From contig NZ_WNKU01000010.1 of the NCBI RefSeq assembly GCF_009720735.1, positions 59,144-123,143 of the forward strand: a stretch of 64,000 bases of DNA. Reading direction: 5' to 3'. Below the pieces are notes generated by a model that was not told the DNA's origin, made no database searches, and saw only the letters and a list, made by a program, of their open reading frames with translations. The position numbers and the translations under genes were made by a program. Origin of the DNA: Heliobacterium mobile. GTDB taxonomy: Bacteria > Bacillota > Desulfitobacteriia > Heliobacteriales > Heliobacteriaceae. How positions within the stretch are numbered: the stretch's first letter is position 1; each line of letters begins with the position of its first letter. Of the stretch, positions 1 to 8,366 are shown piece by piece.

Positions 1-359
1 GCCCTGGCGATCGGATAGATAGGCGCAATGCCTACACCGCCGCCGACAATCGCTACCGGTCCGTCAAATCGTTCGATTTCTGAGGGCACGCCCAACGGTC
101 CCACTACATCCAATATATTGTCGCCCACTTCCAGTTGACCGAGCCGCTTGGTACCGGCTCCCATCTCCTGAAATATGGCTGTAATCGTTCCCTCTTCCCG
201 ATCAAAATCGGCGATGGTGAGGGGAATCCGTTCCCCTTTTTCGTCGGCTCGGAGTATAAAAAACTGTCCAGCCTGGGCCTTTGCGGCGACGAGGGGTGCT
301 TTTATATCAAAAAGCTTAACTGTCGGAGAAAAAATCTCTTTCCGCACGATGGGGTACAT
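1..359 (-). CDS. nfnA: NfnA-like NADH-dependent ferredoxin:NADP oxidoreductase, alpha subunit (partial)
   Basis: The first 119 residues of a minus-strand gene that runs off the left edge of the window. The translation begins MYPIVRKEIFSPTVKLFDIK and continues with a GQF..R.DEKGERIPLTIAD segment, the flavin-binding beta-barrel of the ferredoxin reductase-like family. The GGGVGIAPIYPIA segment at the break starts the NAD(P)-binding domain. This match is to the small subunit of electron-bifurcating NfnAB (also annotated sulfide dehydrogenase or PyrK-like). A GGGAGG ribosome site precedes the ATG. The large subunit would be expected to follow outside the window. PyrK of dihydroorotate dehydrogenase is the main alternative, but the N-terminal motif fits NfnA better. 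Confidence 0.75.
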   Translation of the reverse strand, partial: MYPIVRKEIFSPTVKLFDIKAPLVAAKAQAGQFFILRADEKGERIPLTIADFDREEGTITAIFQEMGAGTKRLGQLEVGDNILDVVGPLGVPSEIERFDGPVAIVGGGVGIAPIYPIAR

Positions 360-719
360 TCGCCTCTGCCTCCCTTATGTTTTTATTTTGTCTGCTGCCA
401 CATACCCATGAGCGGTTTGTTTCATGTTGCAAAAAAGATACAAGATGAACCAATTCGGGGTTAGAAAACAAGATCCTTTTTTTGCGAAGTACTTATGGCA
501 GGACATTTTTTCTGTGTAATGAAAAATCGGCTCCCTTTTATCAAAGAGCCTATATGGCTCTAAGGGCTCGAATCGATTCGCATCGTGAATCCCGTATACA
601 TATTGGCAGACAGTAAAATCGCGTCAGAAAGAAAAATACCGCCCGTCGGCGGTACCACTGTGACAATTTACAGGCCTTGACCAACGCATTTTTCAGTCTA
701 CCATTTGCTATTTCTATGG
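360..719. other. Intergenic region between nfnA and the TsaD-like gene
   Basis: No gene with a credible start and ribosome site was seen in these 360 bases. The region holds the terminator of the TsaD-like gene (637-654), a perfect 12-base palindrome CGAATCGATTCG at 569-580, and a small hairpin AGAGCC-TATAT-GGCTCT at 545-561. The last two lie upstream of nfnA and could be part of its control region, but no clear -35/-10 pair was found. Confidence 0.5.
628..654 (-). terminator. Intrinsic terminator after the TsaD-like gene
   Basis: A perfect 7-bp stem TACCGCC/GGCGGTA with a four-base loop (637-654) is followed on the minus strand by TTTTTCTTTC. It closes the asp23-nusB-TsaD-like run. Confidence 0.8.
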
Positions 720-1832
720 TCAACGGGAACGGTTGGGATTTTTCAGAAAATGGTACCCCAGTGCGGCTACACCGACGGCGTTATCACCAGACAGTTCCGG
801 TGTGGCAAAGTACAACTTGCCCCCGACGGCACGATGTTCCAGCCGTTCTTTTAATCGCTGGCGCAAAAACTGGTTTGCCGCCACCCCACCAACGATGAGC
901 ACGTCCTGAATCCCTGTTTCTTCGATAGCTTGTCGAAGCACCTTCTCTAAGGTCGATGCCAGGCACCGCTCAATCCCCCGTGCGATCGCCGGTCCTATCG
1001 GCACTGTCCTTTCACCTTGTCCATTCGTTTCGAGAACAACCTTGTCTTCAACGCCTTTTTGATTGGGCCTTGGATTCTCTTCATTCCGATTGTTGCCAGC
1101 CTGATAGGTGTATCTATCGATCAGGCGCAGCGCCTGCGCTTCAGTACCGGAAAAGCTGACGGCGTACTTTTTGACGGAAGCAGGAAAGGTCTCTCCGGGA
1201 CCGTCACATTGAGCGGCCAGCCTCTCCAGATGGGGACCTGCTGGGAAGGGGAGTCCTAATGCGACGCCGACCCGGTCTACCAGTTGGCCCGCATGAAGGT
1301 CCATCGTCCCTCCCATTTTGTGAATTTCAAAGGCCGTTTTCTCTGCACAGGGTCGCACTTGAAGCAGTTCTGTCGTGCCGCCGGACAGGTGTACCGCCAG
1401 GAAATCCCGCTCCAGTAAAGCCGTTTTTATGTTTCTGTTTTCCAACGAAAAGAGACCGGCCATTAGGTGGCCTTCCTGATGGGACGTCGCAAAGAAGGGG
1501 ATATTCATCGAAGCGGCTAGAGAACGCCCTACCGCCTCTCCAGCCCGGAATACAGGCAGATAAGAGCCTTCTTCCGGGCGAGGCCGAGTCGACACGGAGA
1601 CTGCTTCCGTGCGAACCTCTTGACCACCTCTATACAACTCGGCAAAAAGATCTTCCATCAGTTCGGGAAGCTGCTGGCCATGTAAAAAAAAGGCGTCCCC
1701 CTGTCGGAGACCCCTTTCTCCCGGTTTCACCGGCAGTAACCGCCGACGCTGGGCTCGAAGCTGCCCTGTGTCATCGACAAAAGCTAACGATGTGGTGTAG
1801 CAGCTGGTGTCAAACCCAAGGATACCGCGCAA
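720..1832 (-). CDS. TsaD/Kae1-like (peptidase M22 family) paralogue
   Basis: A 370-residue protein of the ASKHA fold related to TsaD, the tRNA threonylcarbamoyladenosine synthase subunit. The N-terminus ILGFDTSCYTTSLAF is the phosphate-1 loop. The metal-binding HxEGH motif of TsaD appears as H118-Q-E-G-H122. The C-terminal VGGVAANQFLR and SGDNAVGVAALG segments also match the family. It is longer than TsaD (about 340) and has a loosely conserved middle, so it is more likely the clostridial TsaD-like paralogue than the essential enzyme. The start is a TTG 15 bases after the nusB stop with no strong ribosome site, which suggests translational coupling. It is the last gene before a terminator. 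Confidence 0.75.
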   Translation of the reverse strand: MRGILGFDTSCYTTSLAFVDDTGQLRAQRRRLLPVKPGERGLRQGDAFFLHGQQLPELMEDLFAELYRGGQEVRTEAVSVSTRPRPEEGSYLPVFRAGEAVGRSLAASMNIPFFATSHQEGHLMAGLFSLENRNIKTALLERDFLAVHLSGGTTELLQVRPCAEKTAFEIHKMGGTMDLHAGQLVDRVGVALGLPFPAGPHLERLAAQCDGPGETFPASVKKYAVSFSGTEAQALRLIDRYTYQAGNNRNEENPRPNQKGVEDKVVLETNGQGERTVPIGPAIARGIERCLASTLEKVLRQAIEETGIQDVLIVGGVAANQFLRQRLKERLEHRAVGGKLYFATPELSGDNAVGVAALGYHFLKNPNRSR

Positions 1833-1847
1833 CAGACTAGACAGCGG

Positions 1848-2273
1848 TTACACCTCTTTCTTATGACCGCTCTCCCGGAGTTCTCGGGCGAGCTGGCCTA
1901 AGATCCCGTTGATAAACTTCGCCGATTCTTCCCCGGAAAAGTGTTTGGCCAATTCAATCGCTTCGTTGATGGCTACGTTTAAGGGAACATCTTCTTGATA
2001 GAGCATCTCAAAGATGGCCATGCGCAGTAGGTTGCGGTCTACGTTCGCCATACGTTCTAAGTTCCATTCCTTTGCCAATCGACGGACAATCTCATCGATG
2101 GCTTCCCGGTTTGCCATGGCACCTTCGACGAGTCGCCGGGCAAATTCGGCCGTTTGTTCGTCTACGCCAAACTCTTTGCAGGTGTATTTTAGGGCAAAAT
2201 CGGACTCCACCCGTCCTACATCAACTTGAAACAACGTTTGTAAGGCAGTTTCCCGCCCCAGGCGCCTGCTCAA
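1848..2273 (-). CDS. nusB: Transcription antitermination factor NusB
   Basis: NusB binds boxA RNA with NusE (S10) in rRNA antitermination complexes. The protein begins SRRLGRETALQTLFQVDVG and contains the conserved DRNLLRMAIFEML and VAINEAIELAKHFSGEES blocks of the all-helical NusB fold. The start chosen is a TTG at 2273, which sits 8 bases after a GAGGAGG ribosome site and gives a normal 141-residue protein. The longer reading frame from 2336 would overlap amaP by 41 bases and add a tail not typical of NusB. It follows amaP and precedes the TsaD-like gene, all co-directional. Confidence 0.92.
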   Translation of the reverse strand: MSRRLGRETALQTLFQVDVGRVESDFALKYTCKEFGVDEQTAEFARRLVEGAMANREAIDEIVRRLAKEWNLERMANVDRNLLRMAIFEMLYQEDVPLNVAINEAIELAKHFSGEESAKFINGILGQLARELRESGHKKEV

Positions 2274-2295
2274 ATTCTCGCCTCCTCGAATATAT

Positions 2296-2835
2296 TCAAC
2301 GGACTCTGGCCCTTTTTTCCGCTTCGACTCGTTCAATCGTCACTTGAACATCATTACAGTCGATGTCTGCCAGTTTTAATGAATCTTGTACTGCTTGTTG
2401 CAATTTGTCACCCAGTCCGACCAAGCCCACATCCAGGTCGGAGGCTACCAAAAGGGTTACAGCGAGACTTCCTTTGACCGTTTGAAGCTGGACTCGCAAG
2501 CCTCGAATCCCAACGATCCCTTTCGCAGCGCCACGAATCAACGATTCGACAGCTGAACGGGTGATTTCGACCTTCCCCAGTGGAGAAGAAAGGAGAATCA
2601 TCCGGTTCTGGTATCGGCGAGGCCAGGAATAAAGGTACTTTCCGAGGGCTAGGAGATAAAGGATTGCCCCGAACCCCAAGGTCCAACGCAAAGAGCCTCG
2701 CTCCCAAGCGGCCAGTAGCGGTGTCAATGGTTCTACGCCTGCACCGCCGAGAAAGACAGCCCAGATCAGATAGAAGGCAGCCAAAAGCGGCAGCAAAAGG
2801 ACAGTGAGCAATAACAGACGGTTAGATGTCTCCAA
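2296..2835 (-). CDS. amaP: Alkaline shock response membrane anchor protein AmaP
   Basis: AmaP anchors Asp23 to the cell membrane in Gram-positive bacteria. Two hydrophobic segments lie near the N-terminus (about residues 5-30 and 52-70), followed by a soluble domain resembling Asp23 itself (LIRGAAKGIVGIRGLRVQL, then VQVTIERVE). The start chosen is a TTG at 2835, preceded by GGGGGAGG with 7-8 bases of spacing. An ATG at 2853 lies upstream but has no ribosome site, since the GGGGGAGG is inside its own first codons. The gene lies directly downstream of asp23, its known partner, but a terminator-like hairpin separates the two. Confidence 0.82.
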   Translation of the reverse strand: METSNRLLLLTVLLLPLLAAFYLIWAVFLGGAGVEPLTPLLAAWERGSLRWTLGFGAILYLLALGKYLYSWPRRYQNRMILLSSPLGKVEITRSAVESLIRGAAKGIVGIRGLRVQLQTVKGSLAVTLLVASDLDVGLVGLGDKLQQAVQDSLKLADIDCNDVQVTIERVEAEKRARVR

Positions 2836-2883
2836 GCCACATACCTCCCCCATAGGTTGCCCCGGTGAAGGGATAAAACGGGC

Positions 2884-2915
2884 AAAAACCCCCCTAAGAT
2901 CTGTTCTCAGGGGGG
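2884..2915 (-). terminator. Terminator-like hairpin between asp23 and amaP
   Basis: A 7-bp stem CCCCCCT/AGGGGGG (2889-2895 with 2909-2915) is followed on the minus strand by TTTTT. It lies between two genes of one functional unit, so it may thin out transcription so that more Asp23 than its anchor is made. Confidence 0.75.
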
Positions 2916-2921
2916 CCTGGA

Positions 2922-3308
2922 CTATTTTACTCGATCGTCCTCTTTCGGCTCCTGGGTGGGGAAATGTACTCCTTGGATATGCACGTTGACTTCCACGACA
3001 GCCAACCCGGTCATGCTCTCAATGGAGCGCTTTACGTTTTCCTGCACCCGTTTGGCCACTTCGGGAATACGGCTGCCGAAATCGACGACAATGTTCAGAT
3101 CTACAGCGGCTTCTTTTTCGCCCACTTCAACTTTGACGCCTTTCGTCAAGTTTTTGCGGCCTAAAATTTCAGCGATTCCGCCGCCAATGCCGCCGCTCAT
3201 GGCGGTGACCCCTGCGACTTCCGTAGCGGCCAATCCGGCGATGGTGGCCACGACTTCGTTAGAGATACGGACGTGACCGATTTCTTGTTTCGTATGGACA
3301 TGATCCAT
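2922..3308 (-). CDS. asp23: Asp23/Gls24 family envelope stress protein
   Basis: A 128-residue Asp23-family protein (DUF322). The N-terminal half has the family core GHVRISNEVVATIAGLAATE and a glycine-rich turn GGIGGGIAEILG. The second half has VKVEVGEKEAAVDLNIVVDF followed by VQENVKRSIESMTGL, the conserved beta-alpha unit. The family forms membrane-associated polymers recruited by AmaP, which is encoded next. The ATG at 3308 is preferred; in-frame GTG codons lie just upstream next to an AGGGGG sequence, so the start could be four residues earlier. The placement between accC and nusB is usual in Clostridia. Confidence 0.9.
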   Translation of the reverse strand: MDHVHTKQEIGHVRISNEVVATIAGLAATEVAGVTAMSGGIGGGIAEILGRKNLTKGVKVEVGEKEAAVDLNIVVDFGSRIPEVAKRVQENVKRSIESMTGLAVVEVNVHIQGVHFPTQEPKEDDRVK

Positions 3309-3363
3309 GTACACGGGCACCCCCTAGGCATATGGTTTCCGATGGAGAGTGTCCATCAGTATT

Positions 3364-3392
3364 ATTGTACCAAAGTGCGCCATTCTATACCA
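3364..3392 (-). promoter_or_regulatory. Possible asp23 promoter
   Basis: On the minus strand an extended -10, TGGTACAAT, lies about 60 bases upstream of asp23 (TACAAT at 3369-3364). The -35 is poor (TGGTAT). A separate promoter is plausible because accC upstream ends in a terminator. Confidence 0.35.
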
Positions 3393-3436
3393 GATGGGGG
3401 ATATTGTTTCTTCAAAGCTTGACATAAAACGGGGCA

Positions 3437-3477
3437 AGGATGAATAAACCCCCGACTCTTCGAATGAGAGCCGGGGG
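3437..3477 (-). terminator. Intrinsic terminator after accC
   Basis: A long hairpin CCCCCG-a-CTCT / AGAG-c-CGGGGG with a 7-base loop (3449-3477) is followed on the minus strand by TTTATTC. It ends the oadA-accB/accC transcript. Confidence 0.75.
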
Positions 3478-3511
3478 GATGTACGTAAGAGGACAATCAG
3501 AACGGTCTTCC

Positions 3512-4873
3512 CTATTCTCCCGTCATCCGGCGTTGGATGAAGTTGGTATAGACTTCACCCTTCTGGAAGAAAGCGTTTTCAAGAACCTTCAGCTGGAAGG
3601 GAATCGTCGTCTTCACACCTTCGATGACGAACTCGTCAAGGGCTCGTTGCATCCGGGCGATCGCTTCTTGACGATCCCGTCCCCAAACGATCAACTTGCC
3701 GATCATGGAATCGTAATAGGGCGGGATGGAATAACCAGCATAAGCGGCGCTGTCCAGACGAACGCCGAGTCCACCGGGAGGACGATATGTTTTGATCAAA
3801 CCGGGGCTGGGCATGAAGTTTTTGTTCGGATCTTCCGCGTTGATGCGGCATTCGATAGCATGTCCATCGATTTTGATGTCCTCTTGGGTATAACCGAGAG
3901 GTTCACCGGCAGCGATGCGGATCTGTTCTTTGATCAGGTCGATACCGGTGATCAGTTCTGTGACAGGGTGTTCGACCTGGATACGGGTGTTCATTTCAAT
4001 GAAATAGTACTGACCATGCTTGTCGAGGAGGAACTCGACGGTGCCGGCATTGCAATAGTTGACGGACTTGGCCGCAAGGACGGCTTGTTCGCCCATTTCT
4101 TTGCGCAGTTCCGGTGAAAGGGCAGGAGAAGGTGCTTCTTCAAGCAGTTTTTGATTTCGGCGCTGCACAGAGCAGTCCCGTTCTCCCAAATAGACCGTGT
4201 TGCCGAATTGGTCGGCCAAGATCTGAAACTCGATGTGGCGGGGCTCTTCCACATATTTTTCAATGTAGACGGCTTTGTTGGCAAAGGCCGCTTCCGCTTC
4301 CGTTTGAGCGGTATGCAGGGCATTGAGCAGATCTTTTTCCGTATGGGCGATCCGCATGCCCCGTCCGCCGCCGCCGGCAGAAGCCTTGATCATGACAGGG
4401 TAACCGATCTCTTCAGCGATCTGTTCCGCTTCTTCGTCGGAAGTGACGATGGAGTCGGAACCGGGAACGACGCGAACACCGGCCTTGATCATGGTCTCCC
4501 GAGCCACAGCCTTAGCACCCATCGATTCAATGGCCTTGGAGTTGGGACCGATGAATTTGATCTTGCAAGTTTCGCAGATCTCCGCGAAATAGGCGTTTTC
4601 CGAAAGGAAACCAAAACCAGGGTGGATCGCATCGGCACCGGATACAGCAGCGGCGCTGATGATGTTGGGGATGTTCAAATAGCTGCGGTTCGACGGCGCC
4701 GGTCCGACACAATAGGCTTCATCAGCCAGCTTGACGTGGAGGGCGTCTTTGTCCGCTTCCGAGTATACGGCAACCGTACCGATGCCTAGTTCTTTACAGG
4801 CACGGATAATCCGAACGGCGATTTCGCCGCGGTTGGCGATAAGAATCTTTTTAAATAGGGTGTGGTGTCCCAT
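3512..4873 (-). CDS. accC: Biotin carboxylase AccC
   Basis: ATP-dependent carboxylation of the biotin on a carrier protein. The 453-residue length fits a stand-alone biotin carboxylase. It starts [19 protein letters not shown], has the ATP-grasp glycine loop [12 protein letters not shown] and the catalytic segment [16 protein letters not shown]. The ATG at 4873 is preceded by a run of Gs (GGGGGG), 10 bases after the end of the upstream oadA-accB gene; the longer frame up to 4936 would overlap that gene. Its partner carrier is the AccB domain of the upstream gene. No accA/accD is in the window, so it may serve pyruvate or oxaloacetate carboxylation as well as acetyl-CoA carboxylase. Confidence 0.95.
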   Translation of the reverse strand: MGHHTLFKKILIANRGEIAVRIIRACKELGIGTVAVYSEADKDALHVKLADEAYCVGPAPSNRSYLNIPNIISAAAVSGADAIHPGFGFLSENAYFAEICETCKIKFIGPNSKAIESMGAKAVARETMIKAGVRVVPGSDSIVTSDEEAEQIAEEIGYPVMIKASAGGGGRGMRIAHTEKDLLNALHTAQTEAEAAFANKAVYIEKYVEEPRHIEFQILADQFGNTVYLGERDCSVQRRNQKLLEEAPSPALSPELRKEMGEQAVLAAKSVNYCNAGTVEFLLDKHGQYYFIEMNTRIQVEHPVTELITGIDLIKEQIRIAAGEPLGYTQEDIKIDGHAIECRINAEDPNKNFMPSPGLIKTYRPPGGLGVRLDSAAYAGYSIPPYYDSMIGKLIVWGRDRQEAIARMQRALDEFVIEGVKTTIPFQLKVLENAFFQKGEVYTNFIQRRMTGE

Positions 4874-4883
4874 AAGCGCCCCC

Positions 4884-5375
4884 CTAGGCTTTTTCCACGA
4901 GGAACAGGGTCTGACCGTATTCCACGGGTTGGGCATTTTCTACACAGATTTCGACGATAGTGCCTTTGACTTCGGCTTCGATCTCATTCATCAGCTTCAT
5001 CGCTTCGATGATGCAAACAGTGGTACCGGTGTCCACTTTGCTGCCTTTTTCCGCATAGGGACGAGCGTCAGGAGCTGGTGCACGATAGAAGGTACCGACC
5101 ATGGGGGAGGTGATGGCGACCAGATTGGGGTTGCTGGCCGGATCGTTCGCAGCCGCTTTAGGGGCAGGCTGTTCAGCAGCCGGCGCTGTAGGTGCAGCAG
5201 CAGGGGCAGATACGACAACCGGTGCTGCAGCTGGTGCAGGGGCAGGAGCCACGACGACGCTCTGTGCGGAACCTTTCCGGATCAATACTTTGACTCCTTC
5301 AGTCTCCAACTGCACTTCCGAGATATCGGTTCCATTCATGACTTGAATCAGTTCTTTTACTTCTTGAACTTTCAC
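4884..5375 (-). CDS. accB: Possible separate AccB translated from an internal GTG start
   Basis: Inside the fused gene, AAGGAGG (5384-5390) lies 8 bases upstream of an in-frame GTG (5373-5375, codon 487). Translation from there gives [15 protein letters not shown] and ends with the same C-terminus: 163 residues, the normal length of a stand-alone AccB, starting where AccB proteins normally start. The biotin lysine would be K127. Either the cell makes both the fusion and free AccB, or this is the fossil ribosome site of an accB gene that lost its separate identity. Nothing in the sequence shows which. Confidence 0.55.
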   Translation of the reverse strand: MKVQEVKELIQVMNGTDISEVQLETEGVKVLIRKGSAQSVVVAPAPAPAAAPVVVSAPAAAPTAPAAEQPAPKAAANDPASNPNLVAITSPMVGTFYRAPAPDARPYAEKGSKVDTGTTVCIIEAMKLMNEIEAEVKGTIVEICVENAQPVEYGQTLFLVEKA

Positions 5376-6833
5376 CGTTAGCTCCTCCTTCTTCGCATTC
5401 CCATTGGGGACAATAGTTTTACGAACCCCTTCCGACGGTGCTTCCCTTCTCTCTTCTTGGGTTTTTACCGTAGGTGCGACCACATGGGCCTGGGGATTTT
5501 TGCGGTAATCGAAAAACTTCAAGGCCACTTGCGGGAAGAGCGCATACGACAGCACATCTTCTTCGCTGTGGGCTAGGGGCCCCAGTTCCCGGCGGCACCG
5601 ATCCATGCTCGGCGGCAGAATGTCAGCAGGACGCCCTTGAATCGGTTCGTCGCCTTTGAGAATTTTGGTCATCACGTCCTGCCGAATGGGAGCCGGCGGC
5701 TGACCGTACAAGCCTTTTACATATGCTTTAACTTCACCGGGCACAAGTTTATAGCGTTCCCCGGTGAGGACGTTCAACACGGCTTGTGTGCCCACAATCT
5801 GGCTCGTCGGTGTGACAAGCGGAGGATAGCCCAAGTCGGCCCGGACTTTCGGCATTTCGTTAAGTACTTCGTCGAGTCGGTGGCGAGCTTTTTGCTCTTC
5901 CAACTGGGAGATCAGGTTGCTGATCATGCCGCCCGGCACTTGATGATCAAAGACCAGCATATCATTTAAACCGGTGACCCCGCGGGAATAGCCGAGGCGT
6001 TTGCGGAGGTCCTCGAAATATTGTGTTATCTCAAATATTCTGTGAATATCCAAACCTGGGTCGTAAGGCGTATCGGAGAACGCTCGTACCAGTGTTTCAA
6101 TCGGAGGTTGCGATGCACCGAAGGCCAGTGGCAGTGCGGCAGCGTCGATCACATCGGCTCCAGCCTCTACACCTTTTAAGAGGGCACCGACGGCCATACC
6201 GCCGATGTAGTGGGTATGCAATTGCAGAGGCAGGTCGACCTTCTCTTTGATCATGGTGACCAGTTCCCGCGATTTAAAAGGAAGGAGCAAACCGGCCATA
6301 TCTTTAATACAGAGGGAGTCAGCGCCCATTTCGGCAAGTTTCTGTGCCGTCTCTACATAGTGCTCCATGGTATGTACAGGGCTGATGGTGTATACGATCG
6401 CCGCCTGTACATGGGCACCAGCTTGTTTCGCGCTACGCATCGGTGCTTCCATGTTACGTATATCATTTAAGGCATCGAAAACGCGGATGATATCGATACC
6501 GTTTTCAACAGCTTTATGGACGAAAGCATCGACTACGTCATCGGGGTAATGGGTGTAGCCAACGAGAGATTGCCCACGCAGCAGCATCTGCAAGGGGGTC
6601 CGCCGGAAATAGCGCTTTAAAATGCGCAGCCGTTCCCAGGGGTCTTCGTTCAAGTAGCGCATGCACACGTCAAAAGTAGCGCCACCCCATACTTCGACAG
6701 AATGGTATCCGACTTTGTCCATCTTTTCGACGATAGGTAGCATATCTTCTAAGCGCATACGGGTCGCCCAGAGACTTTGATGTCCGTCCCGCAGTGTGGT
6801 CTCCGTAATCTTAACCCTACGTGGTTCCTGCAT
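4884..6833 (-). CDS. Carboxyltransferase (OadA/PycB type) fused to an AccB-type biotin carrier
   Basis: A 649-residue fusion. Residues 1 to about 460 are a pyruvate/oxaloacetate carboxyltransferase: metal ligand D16 in [10 protein letters not shown]177 in LCIKDMAG (the carbamylated lysine of the family), and H206/H208 in LHTHYIGG. After a charged linker, residues 487-649 form a complete acetyl-CoA carboxylase-type carrier: the N-terminal [19 protein letters not shown], an Ala/Pro linker, the thumb [18 protein letters not shown] and the biotin site EAMKLMNE (K613). With AccC downstream it could act as a two-subunit pyruvate carboxylase or oxaloacetate decarboxylase-like enzyme. The ATG has a GGAGGG site 8 bases upstream. 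A strong internal start is annotated separately. Confidence 0.88.
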   Translation of the reverse strand: MQEPRRVKITETTLRDGHQSLWATRMRLEDMLPIVEKMDKVGYHSVEVWGGATFDVCMRYLNEDPWERLRILKRYFRRTPLQMLLRGQSLVGYTHYPDDVVDAFVHKAVENGIDIIRVFDALNDIRNMEAPMRSAKQAGAHVQAAIVYTISPVHTMEHYVETAQKLAEMGADSLCIKDMAGLLLPFKSRELVTMIKEKVDLPLQLHTHYIGGMAVGALLKGVEAGADVIDAAALPLAFGASQPPIETLVRAFSDTPYDPGLDIHRIFEITQYFEDLRKRLGYSRGVTGLNDMLVFDHQVPGGMISNLISQLEEQKARHRLDEVLNEMPKVRADLGYPPLVTPTSQIVGTQAVLNVLTGERYKLVPGEVKAYVKGLYGQPPAPIRQDVMTKILKGDEPIQGRPADILPPSMDRCRRELGPLAHSEEDVLSYALFPQVALKFFDYRKNPQAHVVAPTVKTQEERREAPSEGVRKTIVPNGNAKKEELTVKVQEVKELIQVMNGTDISEVQLETEGVKVLIRKGSAQSVVVAPAPAPAAAPVVVSAPAAAPTAPAAEQPAPKAAANDPASNPNLVAITSPMVGTFYRAPAPDARPYAEKGSKVDTGTTVCIIEAMKLMNEIEAEVKGTIVEICVENAQPVEYGQTLFLVEKA

Positions 6834-6909
6834 GTCGCTATCCCTCCGTCTCTCTCAAGCGGCTTATTTCTGTGGGAACAGCCAGCAACCGCGCTGTTTC
6901 GCCGCGTAT

Positions 6910-6957
6910 AGGCAAAAGATAAACTCAGGCCGTTGTTGGAGCGACAACTCCTGAGTT
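6910..6957 (-). terminator. Terminator-like hairpin in the oadA leader / after spoIIIAH
   Basis: An 8-bp stem AACTCAGG/CCTGAGTT (6922-6929 with 6950-6957) with an inner GTTGT/ACAAC stem is followed on the minus strand by TTTATCTTTTG. It can end the spoIIIA transcript. Because a sigma-A-like promoter lies upstream of it at 6999-7027, it would also sit in the oadA leader and could act as an attenuator. Confidence 0.6.
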
Positions 6958-6965
6958 ATTTTCGT

Positions 6966-6986
6966 TCTAGCAAGCTGTATGCTAGA
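6966..6986 (-). promoter_or_regulatory. Second hairpin in the oadA leader
   Basis: A perfect 7-bp inverted repeat TCTAGCA/TGCTAGA with a 7-base loop lies just downstream of the predicted -10 element. It could be an operator or part of an RNA leader structure. Confidence 0.35.
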
Positions 6987-6998
6987 CACCTAGATTAC

Positions 6999-7027
6999 AT
7001 TATATTGTGCCCAAGAATAAGACGCAA
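6999..7027 (-). promoter_or_regulatory. Sigma-A-like promoter for oadA-accB/accC
   Basis: On the minus strand, TTGCGT (7027-7022), a 17-base spacer and a perfect TATAAT (7004-6999). Transcription would start near 6992 and give a leader of about 160 bases before the oadA ATG. Confidence 0.6.
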
Positions 7028-7074
7028 GTCATCCATACATTGTATACAGAATATCTGACAATTTTTCGAAGGAC

Positions 7075-7746
7075 TTATTCTTTCGTCATGACGACGATAT
7101 TGTTTGACTTGATCCCGATCGTTTTGGCAACCGCTTCCGTAAGGCCTGTCCTATCTTCCGTCGTCAGCTCTTTCGCAGCCACGACGACAGAGACCGAATC
7201 CGGTTGAACGATGACTACGGCGTCCTTATATCCCTTGGCAACGATCAGCTTCTCGGCCTCCATCTCCTTGTTCATGAGCGTCGTCATATCGATCAACTTT
7301 TTTTGAGCTTCTTTTCTCGTTTCACCCGATGACTGTGCGTTGTTGACGATCTCACGCAACAGCTCTATCTGCTGTCCCCGGGTACGCTCCCGCTCCATTC
7401 GGTAGTCCGCAAAAAAATTGTTCCCCCACTTGGCTTGTCCACCTCCCCCTTGAATGAGCCCCCCTTGAGGGAACGTAGGTGGACTGGAATTGTTTCCAAG
7501 GCTCTTTGACTGGCTATCAGTGGTGTTCTCGATGATGGCTGACGGCAGTTCTGGGCCGCTCAAGGGCAAAGCAGAAAGCTCGGTCTGATCCAAAGCCTTG
7601 GTGAAGACCATATCGCCAAATCGATAGAAAGCGAAAGCGGTGATAACCAGTGCGAAAACACCGGTCATCACGGCCACCTTTGTACCCGTTTTTTCCAGAG
7701 GGGCACCTGTCATCCAAGAGGGTTTTTTAATGATCTTTATCTTCAT
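7075..7746 (-). CDS. spoIIIAH: Stage III sporulation protein SpoIIIAH
   Basis: SpoIIIAH is the mother-cell membrane half of the channel that bridges to forespore SpoIIQ; its domain is related to the YscJ/FliF ring proteins. The 223-residue protein has a positively charged N-terminus, one membrane segment (about residues 26-44), a Ser/Gly/Gln-rich linker, then the conserved FFADYRMERERTRGQQIELL and a C-terminal ring domain. An AAGGAGG site lies 7 bases before the ATG, which overlaps the spoIIIAG stop (ATGA). Last gene of the eight-gene spoIIIA operon. Confidence 0.92.
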   Translation of the reverse strand: MKIKIIKKPSWMTGAPLEKTGTKVAVMTGVFALVITAFAFYRFGDMVFTKALDQTELSALPLSGPELPSAIIENTTDSQSKSLGNNSSPPTFPQGGLIQGGGGQAKWGNNFFADYRMERERTRGQQIELLREIVNNAQSSGETRKEAQKKLIDMTTLMNKEMEAEKLIVAKGYKDAVVIVQPDSVSVVVAAKELTTEDRTGLTEAVAKTIGIKSNNIVVMTKE

Positions 7747-8333
7747 TTGATATCCTCCTTGGGAAAGACGCTCACCTTATGGGGAGGAATATCGAGCAGG
7801 GTGCAAACAGCACGGGCGACATTCTGCTTGATGTTCGGATCTTTCGCGCCTTCCGCTACGACCAACACGCCAGCCACTTGATAGCGCATCTCCCGGACCA
7901 CCACAGGCAGCTCCTTGACGGCACCGCCCTCCTTCATCACAACGACGGAACGAGTGTCCGTCTTATCCGTCGTTACCCGTGTGCCCCCTTGTTTGTCTTT
8001 CTCTTCGACCTTCTTGTCATTGGCATTCGTGTTGATGGCGTATTCAGACTGCGTCCCCTGAGATAAGCTGACGACCACCTCGGTCGTGCCTACTCCAGAG
8101 ATTTTAGAAAGAGCTGATGCCACCCGGTCACCGAGGATTTTTTCTTGGGCCGCCAATTCAGAGCCGCGGTTAACTTGCAGCCCCTCTGTTGATGTAGACG
8201 CCGTCGTTGGCGCCGCTTTCTTATCGGACCATAAGCTTTTCCCGTCATCCATCGACATCAATGCGATGCCAAAAAACAATGCTACCGCTAGTGCGGCCAT
8301 CACTTTATCTTTCGGTTGTTTTAACAATTCCAT
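7743..8333 (-). CDS. spoIIIAG: Stage III sporulation protein SpoIIIAG
   Basis: SpoIIIAG forms a large ring in the intermembrane space during engulfment and is structurally related to secretion-system ring proteins. One membrane segment lies near the N-terminus (about residues 12-30), followed by a soluble domain with RVASALSKISGVGTTEVVVSL, the ring-building fold, and a C-terminal CTLLDIPPHKVSVFP. The ATG at 8333 follows an AAGGGG sequence with long spacing; a GTG at 8336 immediately before it is as good. The end overlaps spoIIIAH by four bases. Confidence 0.92.
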   Translation of the reverse strand: MELLKQPKDKVMAALAVALFFGIALMSMDDGKSLWSDKKAAPTTASTSTEGLQVNRGSELAAQEKILGDRVASALSKISGVGTTEVVVSLSQGTQSEYAINTNANDKKVEEKDKQGGTRVTTDKTDTRSVVVMKEGGAVKELPVVVREMRYQVAGVLVVAEGAKDPNIKQNVARAVCTLLDIPPHKVSVFPKEDIK

Positions 8334-8366
8334 CACCGATTCATCCCCTTTCCTGCCAAAAAGTTT

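Noticed and set aside
1259..1840. A 193-codon open frame on the plus strand
   Set aside because: It is antisense to the TsaD-like gene, has no ribosome site, and its translation shows no domain; a shadow of G+C-rich codons.
2274..2336. Longer N-terminus for NusB
   Set aside because: It would overlap amaP and skip the GAGGAGG-TTG start, which gives a normal-length protein.
4731..5381. Plus-strand open frame across accC/accB
   Set aside because: Antisense to conserved biotin-carrier and carboxylase domains, low-complexity translation.
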